Shown: positions 12,770-20,485 of the stretch, one piece after another
Position numbering within the stretch: position 1 is the stretch's first letter
How the letters are laid out: each line of letters opens with the position of its first letter
NCBI GenBank assembly: GCA_945905915.1
Contig: CAMDQL010000020.1
Span: 1-23,479 of the forward strand
Source of the DNA: Flavobacterium psychrophilum
GTDB taxonomy: Bacteria > Bacteroidota > Bacteroidia > Flavobacteriales > Flavobacteriaceae
Reading direction: 5' to 3'
DNA length: 23,479 bases
Notes under the pieces: model-generated
The model's database searches: none
What the model saw: only the letters and a program-made list of their open reading frames with translations
Told to the model about the DNA's origin: nothing
Translations under genes and position numbers: made by a program

Positions 12770-13819
12770 ATGAAAGCAACCTATAAAAAATACATCCTTA
12801 ATTTCAAACGTCCAAGCGGCACTTCTCGCGGTGTTATGACGGAAAAAGAAACTTGGTTTTTACTTTTGGAAGAAAACGGTAAAACCGGAATAGGTGAGTG
12901 TAGTTTATTGCGTGGTTTGTCAATAGATGACCGATCAGATTATGAAGAAAAACTACAATGGGTTTGTGAAAATATTGATTTAGGAAAAGATAAATTGTGG
13001 GACGAATTAATCGAATTTCCATCGATTCAATTTGGAGTAGAAATGGCGTTTCTATCCTTACAATCCAAATCTCCTTTCGAATTATTTCCTTCAACATTTT
13101 TAGAAGGAAAAGATACTATGTTGATTAATGGTTTGGTTTGGATGGCTGAGGAGTCTTTCATGAAAACCCAAATTGAAGAAAAATTAGTACAAGGATTTTC
13201 GTGTATTAAATTGAAAATTGGAGCCATTGATTTTGAAAAAGAACTCGGATTATTGCGATTTATTCGTCAAAATTTTGATTCAAAAACCATTGAAATTCGT
13301 GTAGATGCTAATGGTGCATTCAGTTTAAACGAAGCTTTAAGTAAATTAAATCAAATATCTGAATTTGAATTACATAGCATAGAACAGCCTATTCAAAAAA
13401 ACAATACTGACATGATGTCAGAGTTATGTAAAACAACACCTATTCCAATAGCTTTAGACGAAGAATTAATTGGGGTGTTCGCTTATGAAGATAAAGCCAA
13501 GATTTTAGATGCTATACAGCCACAATATATTATTTTGAAACCCAGTTTTATTGGCGGTTTTAAAGGAACATTAGAATGGATAACATTAGCTGAAAAACGA
13601 AATATCGGTTGGTGGATTACTTCGGCTTTAGAAAGTAATATCGGATTAAATGCAATTACACAATTTACATATACTTTGAATAACCCAATGCCTCAAGGTT
13701 TAGGAACGGGCGGTTTATATACGAATAATTTCGATTGCCCATTGGAAATTGAAAACGGACATATTCAATATAATCCAAGTATAAATTGGGATGTTTCTAA
13801 TTTAGGTTTACAACTTTAA
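12770..13819 (+). CDS. menC: o-Succinylbenzoate synthase (enolase superfamily)
   Basis: MenC dehydrates SHCHC to o-succinylbenzoate in menaquinone synthesis. The 349-residue enolase-superfamily protein has the N-terminal capping domain (about 1-115, with GECSLLRGLS at 42-51) and the barrel. Expected catalytic residues are visible: Lys147-Leu-Lys149 in CIKLKIG, metal ligands Asp179 (RVDANG), Glu205 (IEQP) and Asp230 (ALDEEL), and Lys257 in IILKPSFIGG. Dipeptide epimerases of the same superfamily share these residues, but the IILKPSFIGG segment, the WWITSALESNIGLNAI segment and the menB/menA context favour MenC. It follows the TPR gene after a 37-base gap. menE is not adjacent. Confidence 0.9.
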   Translation: MKATYKKYILNFKRPSGTSRGVMTEKETWFLLLEENGKTGIGECSLLRGLSIDDRSDYEEKLQWVCENIDLGKDKLWDELIEFPSIQFGVEMAFLSLQSKSPFELFPSTFLEGKDTMLINGLVWMAEESFMKTQIEEKLVQGFSCIKLKIGAIDFEKELGLLRFIRQNFDSKTIEIRVDANGAFSLNEALSKLNQISEFELHSIEQPIQKNNTDMMSELCKTTPIPIALDEELIGVFAYEDKAKILDAIQPQYIILKPSFIGGFKGTLEWITLAEKRNIGWWITSALESNIGLNAITQFTYTLNNPMPQGLGTGGLYTNNFDCPLEIENGHIQYNPSINWDVSNLGLQL

Positions 13820-13875
13820 TCTTCTTAATTTTGTTTTCTGAAATCATAAATCGTTAATCTTTACTCAACAATCAA

Positions 13876-14457
13876 ATGTTTCGTTTAAAATTACCAACTG
13901 ATCCAAGATGGGCTAACATAGCTGAAGGAAATTTAGAAGAAATTCTTACCGATCACGCTTGGTGTGAACTGAAAGCTTCATCCAATGCAATTATGTTAAT
14001 TAATATGTTGCCTGAATTTACTGAAATTACAACTGAGTTAACCTCAATTGCAAAAGAAGAAATGGATCATTTTGAACAAGTTCATGAAATTATCAAAGCG
14101 CGTGGATGGGTTTTAGGACGTGAACGAAAAGATAGTTATGTAAATGATTTATTTAAGTTTATGAAACCTGGAAATCGTAAGCATTTAATTGTGGAACGCA
14201 TGTTGTTTGCTGCGATGATTGAAGCCAGAAGTTGCGAACGCTTTAAAGTACTTTCAGATAATATAAAAGACGAAGAATTAGCGGTATTTTATCGTGAATT
14301 AATGATTTCAGAAGCCAATCATTATACTTCATTTTTACAATTTGCTCATGAATTAGCCGAAGAAGGTTACGACGTTAAAAAACGTTGGGAAGAATGGCTA
14401 GAATTTGAAGCTAAAGTTATTGAAAGCTACGGAAAATCGGAAACGATTCATGGGTAA
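13876..14457 (+). CDS. miaE: MiaE-like tRNA-(ms2io6A)-hydroxylase
   Basis: The 193-residue protein is a ferritin-like diiron enzyme of the MiaE family, which hydroxylates the isopentenyl group of ms2i6A37 in tRNA using O2. Four helix-bundle ligands are visible at the expected spacing: Glu31, Glu62 and His65 (KEEMDHFEQVH), Glu116 (IEARSCERF), and Glu146 and His149 (SEANHY). The N-terminal LPTDPRWANIA is also typical of the Bacteroidota type. Cytoplasmic. It is the last gene of the rightward run, 56 bases after menC, with no clear promoter box. Whether the substrate in this organism is ms2i6A is inferred from the family; miaA and miaB are not in the window. Confidence 0.88.
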   Translation: MFRLKLPTDPRWANIAEGNLEEILTDHAWCELKASSNAIMLINMLPEFTEITTELTSIAKEEMDHFEQVHEIIKARGWVLGRERKDSYVNDLFKFMKPGNRKHLIVERMLFAAMIEARSCERFKVLSDNIKDEELAVFYRELMISEANHYTSFLQFAHELAEEGYDVKKRWEEWLEFEAKVIESYGKSETIHG

Positions 14458-14464
14458 TTAGAGA

Positions 14465-14502
14465 AAAGAATAAAGAATAAAGAATTCTCCTAACTCCTAA
14501 CT
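14465..14502. repeat. Two abutting arrays of 7-mer tandem repeats
   Basis: Three exact copies of AAAGAAT (14465-14485) are followed, after three bases, by two exact copies of CCTAACT (14489-14502). The second array contains the stop codon of the leftward glycosyltransferase. The stretch occupies the gap between two convergent genes. I see no strong terminator hairpin there, although GAATTC lies in the middle. Confidence 0.7.
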
Positions 14503-15711
14503 ATTCTTCGCTTCAATCCACTTACTCATATATTTAGTACTTTGAAGACTTTGATGTTGTACAATTTGTCCTAAGAAATTTTGGTTGCGGTGTGTTGTTA
14601 GATTTTCTTGGATATATTCCACTTTATTTATGAAATCAGCGGCAAATAAATTTGTTTTAAATCGCTTTTCAATGATTTCATATCCCTTTTTTTGAGCGGT
14701 TTCCCAAAGTGATTTATTGGTATACAATTCGACAGTTTTTGCAATAAAATCAGTATCATCAGCCGCAATAAATCCGTTCCAATCTAATTTTCCATGCATT
14801 CCTTCGGCGCCCATTAAAGTAGTTACAGAAGGTATTCCCAATTGCATGGCTTCAAATAATTTTCCTTTTAAACCAGCTCCATAAGGTATTGGCGCTAACA
14901 ATATTCTTGCTTTAGAATACACGTCAATAACACTTTCGGCTCTTCCTTTAATCAAAAAGCCTTCTTTTTCATTATGCAATTGTTTCGCTTTTTCTGACAC
15001 ATAAGCACCATACACATGAAGTTCAGCATCGGGAAGTTGTTCTTTAATTGATTTCCAATGTTTTTTTAATTGTAAAACGGTTTGCCAATTGGGTTCGTGT
15101 AGAAAGTTTCCAATACTTATAAAATATTGCCTGTCTTCAAATTTGGGAGCTTTTGGATTTATTTCTCCCGACAAAAAAGGCAGGTAAAATAAAATAGCAG
15201 GATCCATTTTGAATGTTTCGGTGGCCAATTGCATTTCGTATTCCGAAATTAGTAAAGTCAAATCGCATCTATAAATCGAGGCCATTTCTCTCTTAAAAGT
15301 ATCCGAAATGTAATCCTCAAAAACCAATTCTCGATTTTGTTTATAAGCGATTTCTCTTGCTTTTCGTAAGAAGTGCAAATCTTCAGTGTCAAGAATTCTT
15401 ATAGCATTCGGATAATTTTCCATAACACGCCAGCCATATTGTTCTTCAATCATAAAGCGATCAAAAAGCACAACAGTCGGATTTAGTTTTTGTATAAGTA
15501 AATCAAAGCTACTATCATTCAATTGTATTGATTGGGTTGCAACCGAAATCTGATTCAAATCAAATGAAAATTCTGATGGTGAAGCCGAACATAAAAAAGT
15601 AATTGAATAATCTTGCTCTTGAAACAACGAAATAAGTTGCAGCATTCTACTTCCGGCCGCAGTAGAATTAGGCTCTGGCCAAACACTTCCTATGATTACT
15701 AATTGTTTCAT
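14497..15711 (-). CDS. Glycosyltransferase, GT-B fold (GT4-like)
   Basis: The 404-residue cytoplasmic protein has the two-domain GT-B layout. The N-terminal domain opens with IIGSVWPEPNSTAAGSRMLQ, a pattern of Bacteroidota glycosyltransferases. The C-terminal domain has the strand-loop FISIGNFLHEPNW (about 194-206), the AELHVYGAYVSE strand, and the donor-binding loop PYGAGLKGKLFEAMQLGIPS with its Glu. The acceptor and sugar donor are not deducible. No transmembrane segments. The gene follows YkgJ by 26 bases in the same direction, so they may be cotranscribed, but there is no polysaccharide locus around it. Confidence 0.87.
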   Translation of the reverse strand: MKQLVIIGSVWPEPNSTAAGSRMLQLISLFQEQDYSITFLCSASPSEFSFDLNQISVATQSIQLNDSSFDLLIQKLNPTVVLFDRFMIEEQYGWRVMENYPNAIRILDTEDLHFLRKAREIAYKQNRELVFEDYISDTFKREMASIYRCDLTLLISEYEMQLATETFKMDPAILFYLPFLSGEINPKAPKFEDRQYFISIGNFLHEPNWQTVLQLKKHWKSIKEQLPDAELHVYGAYVSEKAKQLHNEKEGFLIKGRAESVIDVYSKARILLAPIPYGAGLKGKLFEAMQLGIPSVTTLMGAEGMHGKLDWNGFIAADDTDFIAKTVELYTNKSLWETAQKKGYEIIEKRFKTNLFAADFINKVEYIQENLTTHRNQNFLGQIVQHQSLQSTKYMSKWIEAKNS

Positions 15712-15737
15712 GGTGTAAAAGTAATAAAATGGGGCTT

Positions 15738-16349
15738 TTAGACAATATCTATATGTCCTTCTGGGAGTGGGCGATAGGCATAATATTGCAAAACTTCTTC
15801 TAAGGCTAATTTTAACGCTGTATTAATAGGAACCACAATGTTTCCTAATTGAAAATCGATTTGCGATAAATTCATGTAATAGTCAGTAAATATTGGCACC
15901 GAAAGTCCTTCGTTTATTGAAATAGTTGATTGATCAAAATTCACTTTTTGACCTTCTTTGATGATTTTACAAGTAGCTAATCGAAGATTTCCATATTTGT
16001 CTTTTGTAGCTCCATAACCAAAAAGGCGGCAAATTAATCCACGGTGTTTATAGTCTGAACAACTCCCTTTATCACCTTCAAATTCCGAAAAAGGTTGGTA
16101 TATATAACACTTAGTCAATTCAGGAGTTGCGTTTAGTTGATCTAGTATTGTTTCGGCTTTGCCTTTTAAATACAAATGATAAGCCCAAGGTAAAAATTCG
16201 AGTGGCGAGGCATCAATATCTGGATTGTTACAACATTTGCCACAACCTGCAACACAGCCTAGTTTTGTTTGTTCTTGAAAAGTATTTATTTCAAGTTCAA
16301 GTTGGTTGTATAACGCTTCTACTTGTAAAACACGCTCTGCTATTGACAT
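15738..16349 (-). CDS. YkgJ-family cysteine-cluster protein
   Basis: The 203-residue protein has the YkgJ (CxxCxxCC) cluster: Cys32, Cys36, Cys39 and Cys40 in GCVAGCGKCC, then ASPLEFLPWAYHLY, then Cys97 and Cys107 in GSCSDYKHRGLICRLFGYG. The family is thought to bind zinc or iron, or an iron-sulfur cluster; its function is unclear. No signal peptide. A near-match promoter box (TACCTTCG on the minus strand, 16363-16370 region, one base off consensus) precedes the start. It lies between the tRNA and the glycosyltransferase, all leftward. Confidence 0.87.
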   Translation of the reverse strand: MSIAERVLQVEALYNQLELEINTFQEQTKLGCVAGCGKCCNNPDIDASPLEFLPWAYHLYLKGKAETILDQLNATPELTKCYIYQPFSEFEGDKGSCSDYKHRGLICRLFGYGATKDKYGNLRLATCKIIKEGQKVNFDQSTISINEGLSVPIFTDYYMNLSQIDFQLGNIVVPINTALKLALEEVLQYYAYRPLPEGHIDIV

Positions 16350-16407
16350 TCTTTTTTTTCGAAGGTAGTTAATATTTTATAAAAGAAGAAATGAATTTTA
16401 TTTTAAT

Positions 16408-16434
16408 AAAAAAGCCCTGCATTGCAGAGCTTTT
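16408..16434 (-). terminator. Rho-independent terminator of tRNA-Arg
   Basis: On the minus strand AAAAGCTCTGC pairs with GCAGGGCTTTT around the loop AAT (one U-G wobble) and runs into a T tract. It begins two bases after the tRNA 3' end. Confidence 0.8.
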
Positions 16435-16436
16435 AG

Positions 16437-16510
16437 TGACCTCGACTGGATTCAAACCAGTAACCTTCTGAGCCGTAATCAGATGCGCTATTCAGTTGCG
16501 CCACGAGGCC
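16437..16510 (-). tRNA. tRNA-Arg (anticodon ACG)
   Basis: The 74-base minus-strand sequence folds as a full cloverleaf: acceptor stem GGCCTCG/CGAGGTC with one G-U pair, D arm closed by GCGC/GCGC, anticodon stem TCTGA/TCAGA with loop TTACGGC (anticodon ACG, normally deaminated to ICG by TadA to read CGU, CGC and CGA), and T arm ACTGG/CCAGT with loop TTTGAAT. Discriminator base A. The CCA end is not encoded. Own promoter upstream and terminator downstream. Confidence 0.97.
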
Positions 16511-16524
16511 ATTTTTTGTGAGTG

Positions 16525-16555
16525 CAAATATAGATAATTTTAGTAGATATACAAA
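16525..16555 (-). promoter_or_regulatory. tRNA-Arg promoter with -33 and -7 elements
   Basis: The minus strand reads TTTG (16555-16552), a 19-base spacer and TATATTTG (16532-16525), a complete Bacteroidota promoter ending 14 bases before the tRNA 5' end. Confidence 0.8.
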
Positions 16556-16584
16556 TTGAAATTTAAAAAATAACAGCTTTTAAT

Positions 16585-16728
16585 TTAATTATCTAAAGCT
16601 CTACAAGTTATGTAATACCGATAGCCTATTAAAGCCATTTGCCATTTTTTTGCTTTGATAGGATCTAATCCTTGTTTGGTAAAACTAGGTAAAATGATTT
16701 TGTTTATTTTGGCAAGTAATTTATACAT
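16585..16728 (-). CDS. 47-residue conserved-looking small protein overlapping the MFS gene
   Basis: An ATG at 16728 opens a 47-codon frame ending in TAA at 16585. The start lies inside the last codons of the MFS gene: the two frames overlap by 8 bases (ATGTATAA, whose TAA-containing end is the MFS stop), a layout of translational coupling. The product is basic and partly helical, beginning MYKLLAKINKIILPSF, then GLDPIKAKKWQMALIGYRYY and ending RALDN. It has no signal peptide or clear transmembrane helix. From memory, similar 45-50-residue proteins occur in Flavobacterium and are sometimes called 'SsrA-binding protein', but it is far shorter than SmpB and shows no SmpB motif. Function unknown. 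Next comes the tRNA promoter. Confidence 0.72.
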   Translation of the reverse strand: MYKLLAKINKIILPSFTKQGLDPIKAKKWQMALIGYRYYITCRALDN

Positions 16729-17944
16729 GGTTTGATTTTTTATTGATTAATTTATATACCCACAATCCTAATAAAACACTTATGAAGCCAAGTGTTCCCA
16801 TGAATAACCAGTTGGCTTGGTAACCAAAATGATCAATAATAGTCATACCCGATTTGGCACTTAGAATATGCGCCATACTATAGGTCATAGTAAAAATGGC
16901 CATATAACGCCCTTCATGTCCTTTTGGTGCTCTACTCATGGCAAAGGAATTTGAAAAAGGAAAAGCAAACATTTCGGCAAAGGTCATAAATAGCATCATA
17001 ATGATTAAAATACCAACCCAATTATTAATTAGCAACAGAAACATACTAATGGTCATTAACAATCCGCCTATGTTAATGGCGCGAAGTTTATTAATTTTAT
17101 TTCGCTCAATATAACTTACTAACGGCATTTCTACAAAGAAAACGAGAACTCCGTTAAAGGTGAGTAAGAGACCAGTTTGGAGTTCAGATAAGTTAAATTG
17201 TTCTTTATGGTATAATGGAATGGTTGTGAATAATTGGAAAAACATAATCCCGGAAATCAAACAAATCAATAAAAATATCCAAAAAGGACCATCTTTAAAT
17301 ACAGAATGGGTTAGCACTTCGCCTGGATGTTCTTTATCAGTATATGCCGACTTTTTCTTCTCTTTTACTTTTATCCAAAAAATCAGAATGGCTAGAATAC
17401 AAGTTGCGCCATCTACCCAAAACAATCCTTTATAACCTACGCTCATAATTAAAAGACCTCCTAGAGCTGGTCCTGCCGCAAATCCTAAATTAATGGCTAA
17501 ACGCACAAGGGTTAAAGCTCTCGTTCTGTTTTCGGGTTTTGCATAGGCTCCAAGTGAAACAAACATAGCAGGTCTAAACATATCAGCAATAACCATAATG
17601 AAGAAAATAGCTATTAATAAGCCATGATAACTGGTGATTTTTTGCAAGATAAAAAAACCAATTCCACTAGTTAATAAACTAAAAATCATTATTTTGTAGA
17701 AGCCAATCTTATCTGATAATTTTCCACCGAGCCAAGAACCAAGCATTGATCCCAACCCGAAACTTACCATAATCCATCCTACTTGACTATACGAAAAATG
17801 CAAATCTTCTTTTAAATATTTTGATAGAAAAGGAAGTACCATGGTTCCCGCACGATTGATAAAAGTAATGAGTGCAAGAATCCAAATTTCTCTTGAAAAT
17901 CCTTTAAAATTATTGAAATATTTTTGAAGTGCGCGTTGTAACAT
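16721..17944 (-). CDS. MFS transporter, probable exporter
   Basis: The 407-residue protein has about 12 hydrophobic helices and a central charged loop (about 193-212, VKEKKKSAYTDKEHPGE). Motif A of the major facilitator superfamily is clear between helices 2 and 3: GSWLGGKLSDKIGFYK (about 69-84). Further marks are LVRLAINLGFAAGPALGGLL (about 145-164), typical of drug:H+ antiporter-like MFS proteins, and SYIERNKINKLRAINIG, the second-half counterpart. The substrate is unknown; multidrug or metabolite efflux is likely. It has a TAAATTTG box upstream and diverges from the TatD gene. The 47-residue gene starts inside its 3' end. Confidence 0.9.
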   Translation of the reverse strand: MLQRALQKYFNNFKGFSREIWILALITFINRAGTMVLPFLSKYLKEDLHFSYSQVGWIMVSFGLGSMLGSWLGGKLSDKIGFYKIMIFSLLTSGIGFFILQKITSYHGLLIAIFFIMVIADMFRPAMFVSLGAYAKPENRTRALTLVRLAINLGFAAGPALGGLLIMSVGYKGLFWVDGATCILAILIFWIKVKEKKKSAYTDKEHPGEVLTHSVFKDGPFWIFLLICLISGIMFFQLFTTIPLYHKEQFNLSELQTGLLLTFNGVLVFFVEMPLVSYIERNKINKLRAINIGGLLMTISMFLLLINNWVGILIIMMLFMTFAEMFAFPFSNSFAMSRAPKGHEGRYMAIFTMTYSMAHILSAKSGMTIIDHFGYQANWLFMGTLGFISVLLGLWVYKLINKKSNHV

Positions 17945-17960
17945 AGGTACTATTGAAATG

Positions 17961-17968
17961 CAAATTTA
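17961..17968 (-). promoter_or_regulatory. MFS gene promoter -7 box
   Basis: The minus strand reads TAAATTTG, a full TAnnTTTG match 16 bases before the MFS ATG. It stands back-to-back with the TatD promoter at 18006-18013. Confidence 0.55.
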
Positions 17969-18005
17969 CGAAAGCTTAACCGATTACATTATGAACTAAT
18001 TTATA

Positions 18006-18013
18006 TATTTTTG
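18006..18013 (+). promoter_or_regulatory. TatD gene promoter -7 box
   Basis: TATTTTTG, a full -7 match, 14 bases before the GTG start of the TatD-like gene. No -33 TTG is seen. Confidence 0.55.
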
Positions 18014-18027
18014 TAAAAATATTCATC

Positions 18028-18675
18028 GTGACTAAATTCATCAATTTACATACCCATCAATTTTCAAATGACAACGAGGTTATTGAAATAGTAAATCAAT
18101 ATCCGTGGGAATTTAATGCGACTATTCCGAACTATTCTATTGGAATTCATCCCTGGTATATTGATGAAAATAGATTGGAAAACGATTTGGAAATCATCAA
18201 AGAAAAATTGCAGTTATCCGAATGTTTGGTATTGGGCGAATGTGGTTTAGATAAACGAATAGAAATTCCTCTTTCAGTTCAAATTACAGTTTTTAAAAAG
18301 CAATTAGAACTCGTACAGCAAACAAACAAACCAATAATTTTACATTGTGTAGCTGCATTTGAGGAAGTAATTGCCATAAAAAAAGAAATGAAAATAGAAA
18401 ATCCTATGATTATTCACGGATTTTCAAAAAATGAACAAGTAGCTCAGTCACTATTCAAAAATGGTTTTTATCTTTCTTTTGGAAAATACTTATTGCGTAA
18501 TCCAGATTTGGAAAAAGTATTTAAATTTGCACCCGAAAATCAAATTTTATTAGAAACGGATACCATTGAAGAAACTATTTATGAAGTGTATGAAAAAGCA
18601 GCTTCTATTAAAAGAATTTCGGTACAAGAAATGAAAACAATGGTTTTTACTAATTTTTCAAAAATTTTCAGTTAA
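18028..18675 (+). CDS. TatD-family metal-dependent hydrolase, short form
   Basis: The 215-residue protein is a TatD-type TIM-barrel metallohydrolase (family members act as 3'-5' deoxyribonucleases). Metal and active-site residues are all present: His8 and His10 (NLHTHQ), Glu71 (GECGLD), His106 (ILHCVAA), His130 (IIHGFS) and Asp178 (LETDT). It is about 45 residues shorter than E. coli TatD; the loops are trimmed while the active site is kept. The start is GTG at 18028, chosen because it lies right after the promoter box and directly before the first barrel strand TKFINLHTH. TcdA follows 32 bases downstream on the same strand. Confidence 0.88.
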   Translation: MTKFINLHTHQFSNDNEVIEIVNQYPWEFNATIPNYSIGIHPWYIDENRLENDLEIIKEKLQLSECLVLGECGLDKRIEIPLSVQITVFKKQLELVQQTNKPIILHCVAAFEEVIAIKKEMKIENPMIIHGFSKNEQVAQSLFKNGFYLSFGKYLLRNPDLEKVFKFAPENQILLETDTIEETIYEVYEKAASIKRISVQEMKTMVFTNFSKIFS

Positions 18676-18707
18676 TCAATTAAACAATTTTACGATTTAT
18701 CATTATT

Positions 18708-19433
18708 ATGACAAAGTGGAAAGAAAGAGCAGCTTTATTATTTAAAGAGGAAGGAATACAAAAGTTAGATAATGCTAATGTTTTAGTTGTTGGATTAGGT
18801 GGTGTAGGAAGTTTTGCTGCCGAATTTTTAGCGCGAGCTGGTGTTGGTAAAATGACAATTGTAGATGGCGATGTCGTAGATATTACTAATATAAATAGGC
18901 AATTACCAGCATTGCATAGTACAGTTGGTGAACCAAAAGTAAAAATTGTTGGCGATCGATTAATGGATATAAATCCCGAGTTACAATTGACTCGAATTGA
19001 AGAGTTTTTATCCCCAGAACGTGCCTTCGAATTAATTTCGCCCGAATTTGATTACGTTTTAGATTGTATTGATAGTGTGACTCCAAAAATTAATTTGATT
19101 TTAGCTTGTAAGCGTAAGAAGGTTAAAGTCATCAGTAACATGGGAGCAGGAGGAAAGTTTGAAGCCGAAAAAGTTCAGGTACGCGATATTAGTAAAACCG
19201 AATATTGTCCGCTTGCAAAAAATGTTCGTAAGCGTTTAAAATTGGAAGGAATTTCTAAAGGGGTAAAAGTTGTTTATTCCTACGAAAGACCAGATTATTC
19301 AAGTATTAAAACAACTGATGGAACCAATTTCAAGAAATCATTTTATGGTACTAATAGTTGGATGCCTGCGTTGTTTGGTTTACATGCAGCAGAAACTGTT
19401 GTAAAACACCTTATCGGAAAAGAAAAAAGATAA
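18708..19433 (+). CDS. tcdA: tRNA threonylcarbamoyladenosine dehydratase
   Basis: TcdA (CsdL, YgdL) is an E1-like enzyme that, with ATP, cyclises t6A37 of tRNAs to ct6A. The 241-residue ThiF/MoeB-family protein has the nucleotide-binding loop VVGLGGVGSFAAEFLARAG (27-45), Asp53 at the end of the second strand (IVDGDVV), the NINRQLPALHSTVG segment (61-74), CIDSVTPK, MGAGGKF, and the Cys of the SKTEYCPLAKNVRKRL segment. Cytoplasmic; no rhodanese or MoaD partner nearby, which argues for TcdA over MoeB or ThiF. It is slightly shorter than the E. coli protein (268). Its stop faces the stop of the convergent SRPBCC gene with one base between. Confidence 0.92.
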   Translation: MTKWKERAALLFKEEGIQKLDNANVLVVGLGGVGSFAAEFLARAGVGKMTIVDGDVVDITNINRQLPALHSTVGEPKVKIVGDRLMDINPELQLTRIEEFLSPERAFELISPEFDYVLDCIDSVTPKINLILACKRKKVKVISNMGAGGKFEAEKVQVRDISKTEYCPLAKNVRKRLKLEGISKGVKVVYSYERPDYSSIKTTDGTNFKKSFYGTNSWMPALFGLHAAETVVKHLIGKEKR

Positions 19434-19434
19434 A

Positions 19435-20451
19435 TTATTGAACAGGATTTGTATTCAAGTTACTTTCAGTTGATGGAACAACTTCAGCACTTTCAGGTTT
19501 TGGAGCACTAATTTTCTGTTTTACAGGAATATAAATTTCGGTAACCCATTTTGAGGGTTTTCTTTCTTTTGGCAAACTCACTTTGTAAATTTCAATTGGT
19601 TTTCCAAGATCATCTTCCGATAATCTTTTTTTATTAAGATAATTTCGTACTTCCTTCCACGCTTTTTCATTATGCGAATAATCGCCATTAAGAGTTGCTT
19701 TTACGGCTAAAAAGGAATCAAAATGTCCGCCTGAAATTTCACTGCCTTCTGTAGTTAAAATTTCTTCTTCCACTGGAACACACATTGCAAAAACGGTTTT
19801 GTTATCGCTTGTTTTTTTCGTTTTATAAATAACGAAGGGTAATCCAGTAATTTTAATGTCGTTTTTGGTCACAAAAGCAACCATGTTTTGCAACATTGCT
19901 TTTGATTTTTTTTGAAAATCTGCTACAGCACATGTAGCTTCTTGCTGAATATAATTTGTAGTATTTTTTGTAACTAATCCATTAATTTTAATCGTATAGT
20001 TCGAAATTTCATTAACTAAATAATGATCAATATTTGCTAACCCTTTTTCAAGTTCACTGCCTACCACATTAGTAGCACCGCCTTTTAATACACTTAAAAT
20101 TTTTAATTTTAAATCTAGTTTCCCGTTTACTTCCCAAGTAACGATGGTTCCTTTTTTTGTTTTTTTAAAATGAAATAAAGAACTGCTTTTCTCTTCGTTT
20201 AAAATAATTGTTTGTGCAATAGAATCAGTTGAAGTTAAGTTTTTATTCACCAATGAAATCTCATCTTTTTCCCAAGGAATCCAATCATTTAATGAAGAGG
20301 TATCTGAAATAAAATGAAAAATAACATCTTTTGAAATATTTATTTCTTTAGAACGCATTATTTTATAATCACCGGGTTGAGTAGCTACAAAAACTACAAA
20401 AGCGGTGGATAATAATAGAAATAATAGAAATAAATATTTAAGGATTCTCAT
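19435..20451 (-). CDS. Membrane-anchored SRPBCC plus GyrI-like two-domain protein
   Basis: The 338-residue protein begins with one hydrophobic helix (about 4-23) that may be a signal peptide or anchor. Residues about 28-165 resemble an SRPBCC (START/polyketide-cyclase-like) domain: IMRSKEINISKDVIFHFISD, LNDWIPWEKDE, then a strand with VTWEVNGKLDLKLKI. Residues about 205-315 resemble a GyrI-like small-molecule-binding domain: PFVIYKTKKTSDNKTVFAMC, HFDSFLAVKATLNGDYSH, KAWKEVRNYLNKK, WVTEIYIPV. The last 25 residues are Pro/Ser/Glu-rich and disordered. Both domains bind hydrophobic ligands, but ligand and role are unknown. It shares the leftward direction with the 62-residue gene 34 bases upstream and also has its own promoter box. 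Confidence 0.8.
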   Translation of the reverse strand: MRILKYLFLLFLLLSTAFVVFVATQPGDYKIMRSKEINISKDVIFHFISDTSSLNDWIPWEKDEISLVNKNLTSTDSIAQTIILNEEKSSSLFHFKKTKKGTIVTWEVNGKLDLKLKILSVLKGGATNVVGSELEKGLANIDHYLVNEISNYTIKINGLVTKNTTNYIQQEATCAVADFQKKSKAMLQNMVAFVTKNDIKITGLPFVIYKTKKTSDNKTVFAMCVPVEEEILTTEGSEISGGHFDSFLAVKATLNGDYSHNEKAWKEVRNYLNKKRLSEDDLGKPIEIYKVSLPKERKPSKWVTEIYIPVKQKISAPKPESAEVVPSTESNLNTNPVQ

Positions 20452-20470
20452 TTTTTAGGGGTATGTTTTT

Positions 20471-20478
20471 CAAATGTA
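20471..20478 (-). promoter_or_regulatory. SRPBCC gene promoter -7 box
   Basis: The minus strand reads TACATTTG, a full TAnnTTTG match 19 bases before the SRPBCC ATG, in the 34-base gap after the 62-residue gene. Confidence 0.45.
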
Positions 20479-20485
20479 AGTAAAA

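Noticed and set aside
12834..13227. Two open frames opposite menC
   Set aside because: They are antisense to conserved MenC codons and show no recognisable protein features.
12770..13819. Dipeptide epimerase in place of MenC
   Set aside because: Catalytic residues fit both, but the menB/menA neighbourhood and the IILKPSFIGG and WWITSALESN segments favour o-succinylbenzoate synthase.
16403..16436. Small RNA hairpin near the tRNA
   Set aside because: Its distance of two bases from the tRNA 3' end and its T tract make a plain terminator the simpler explanation.
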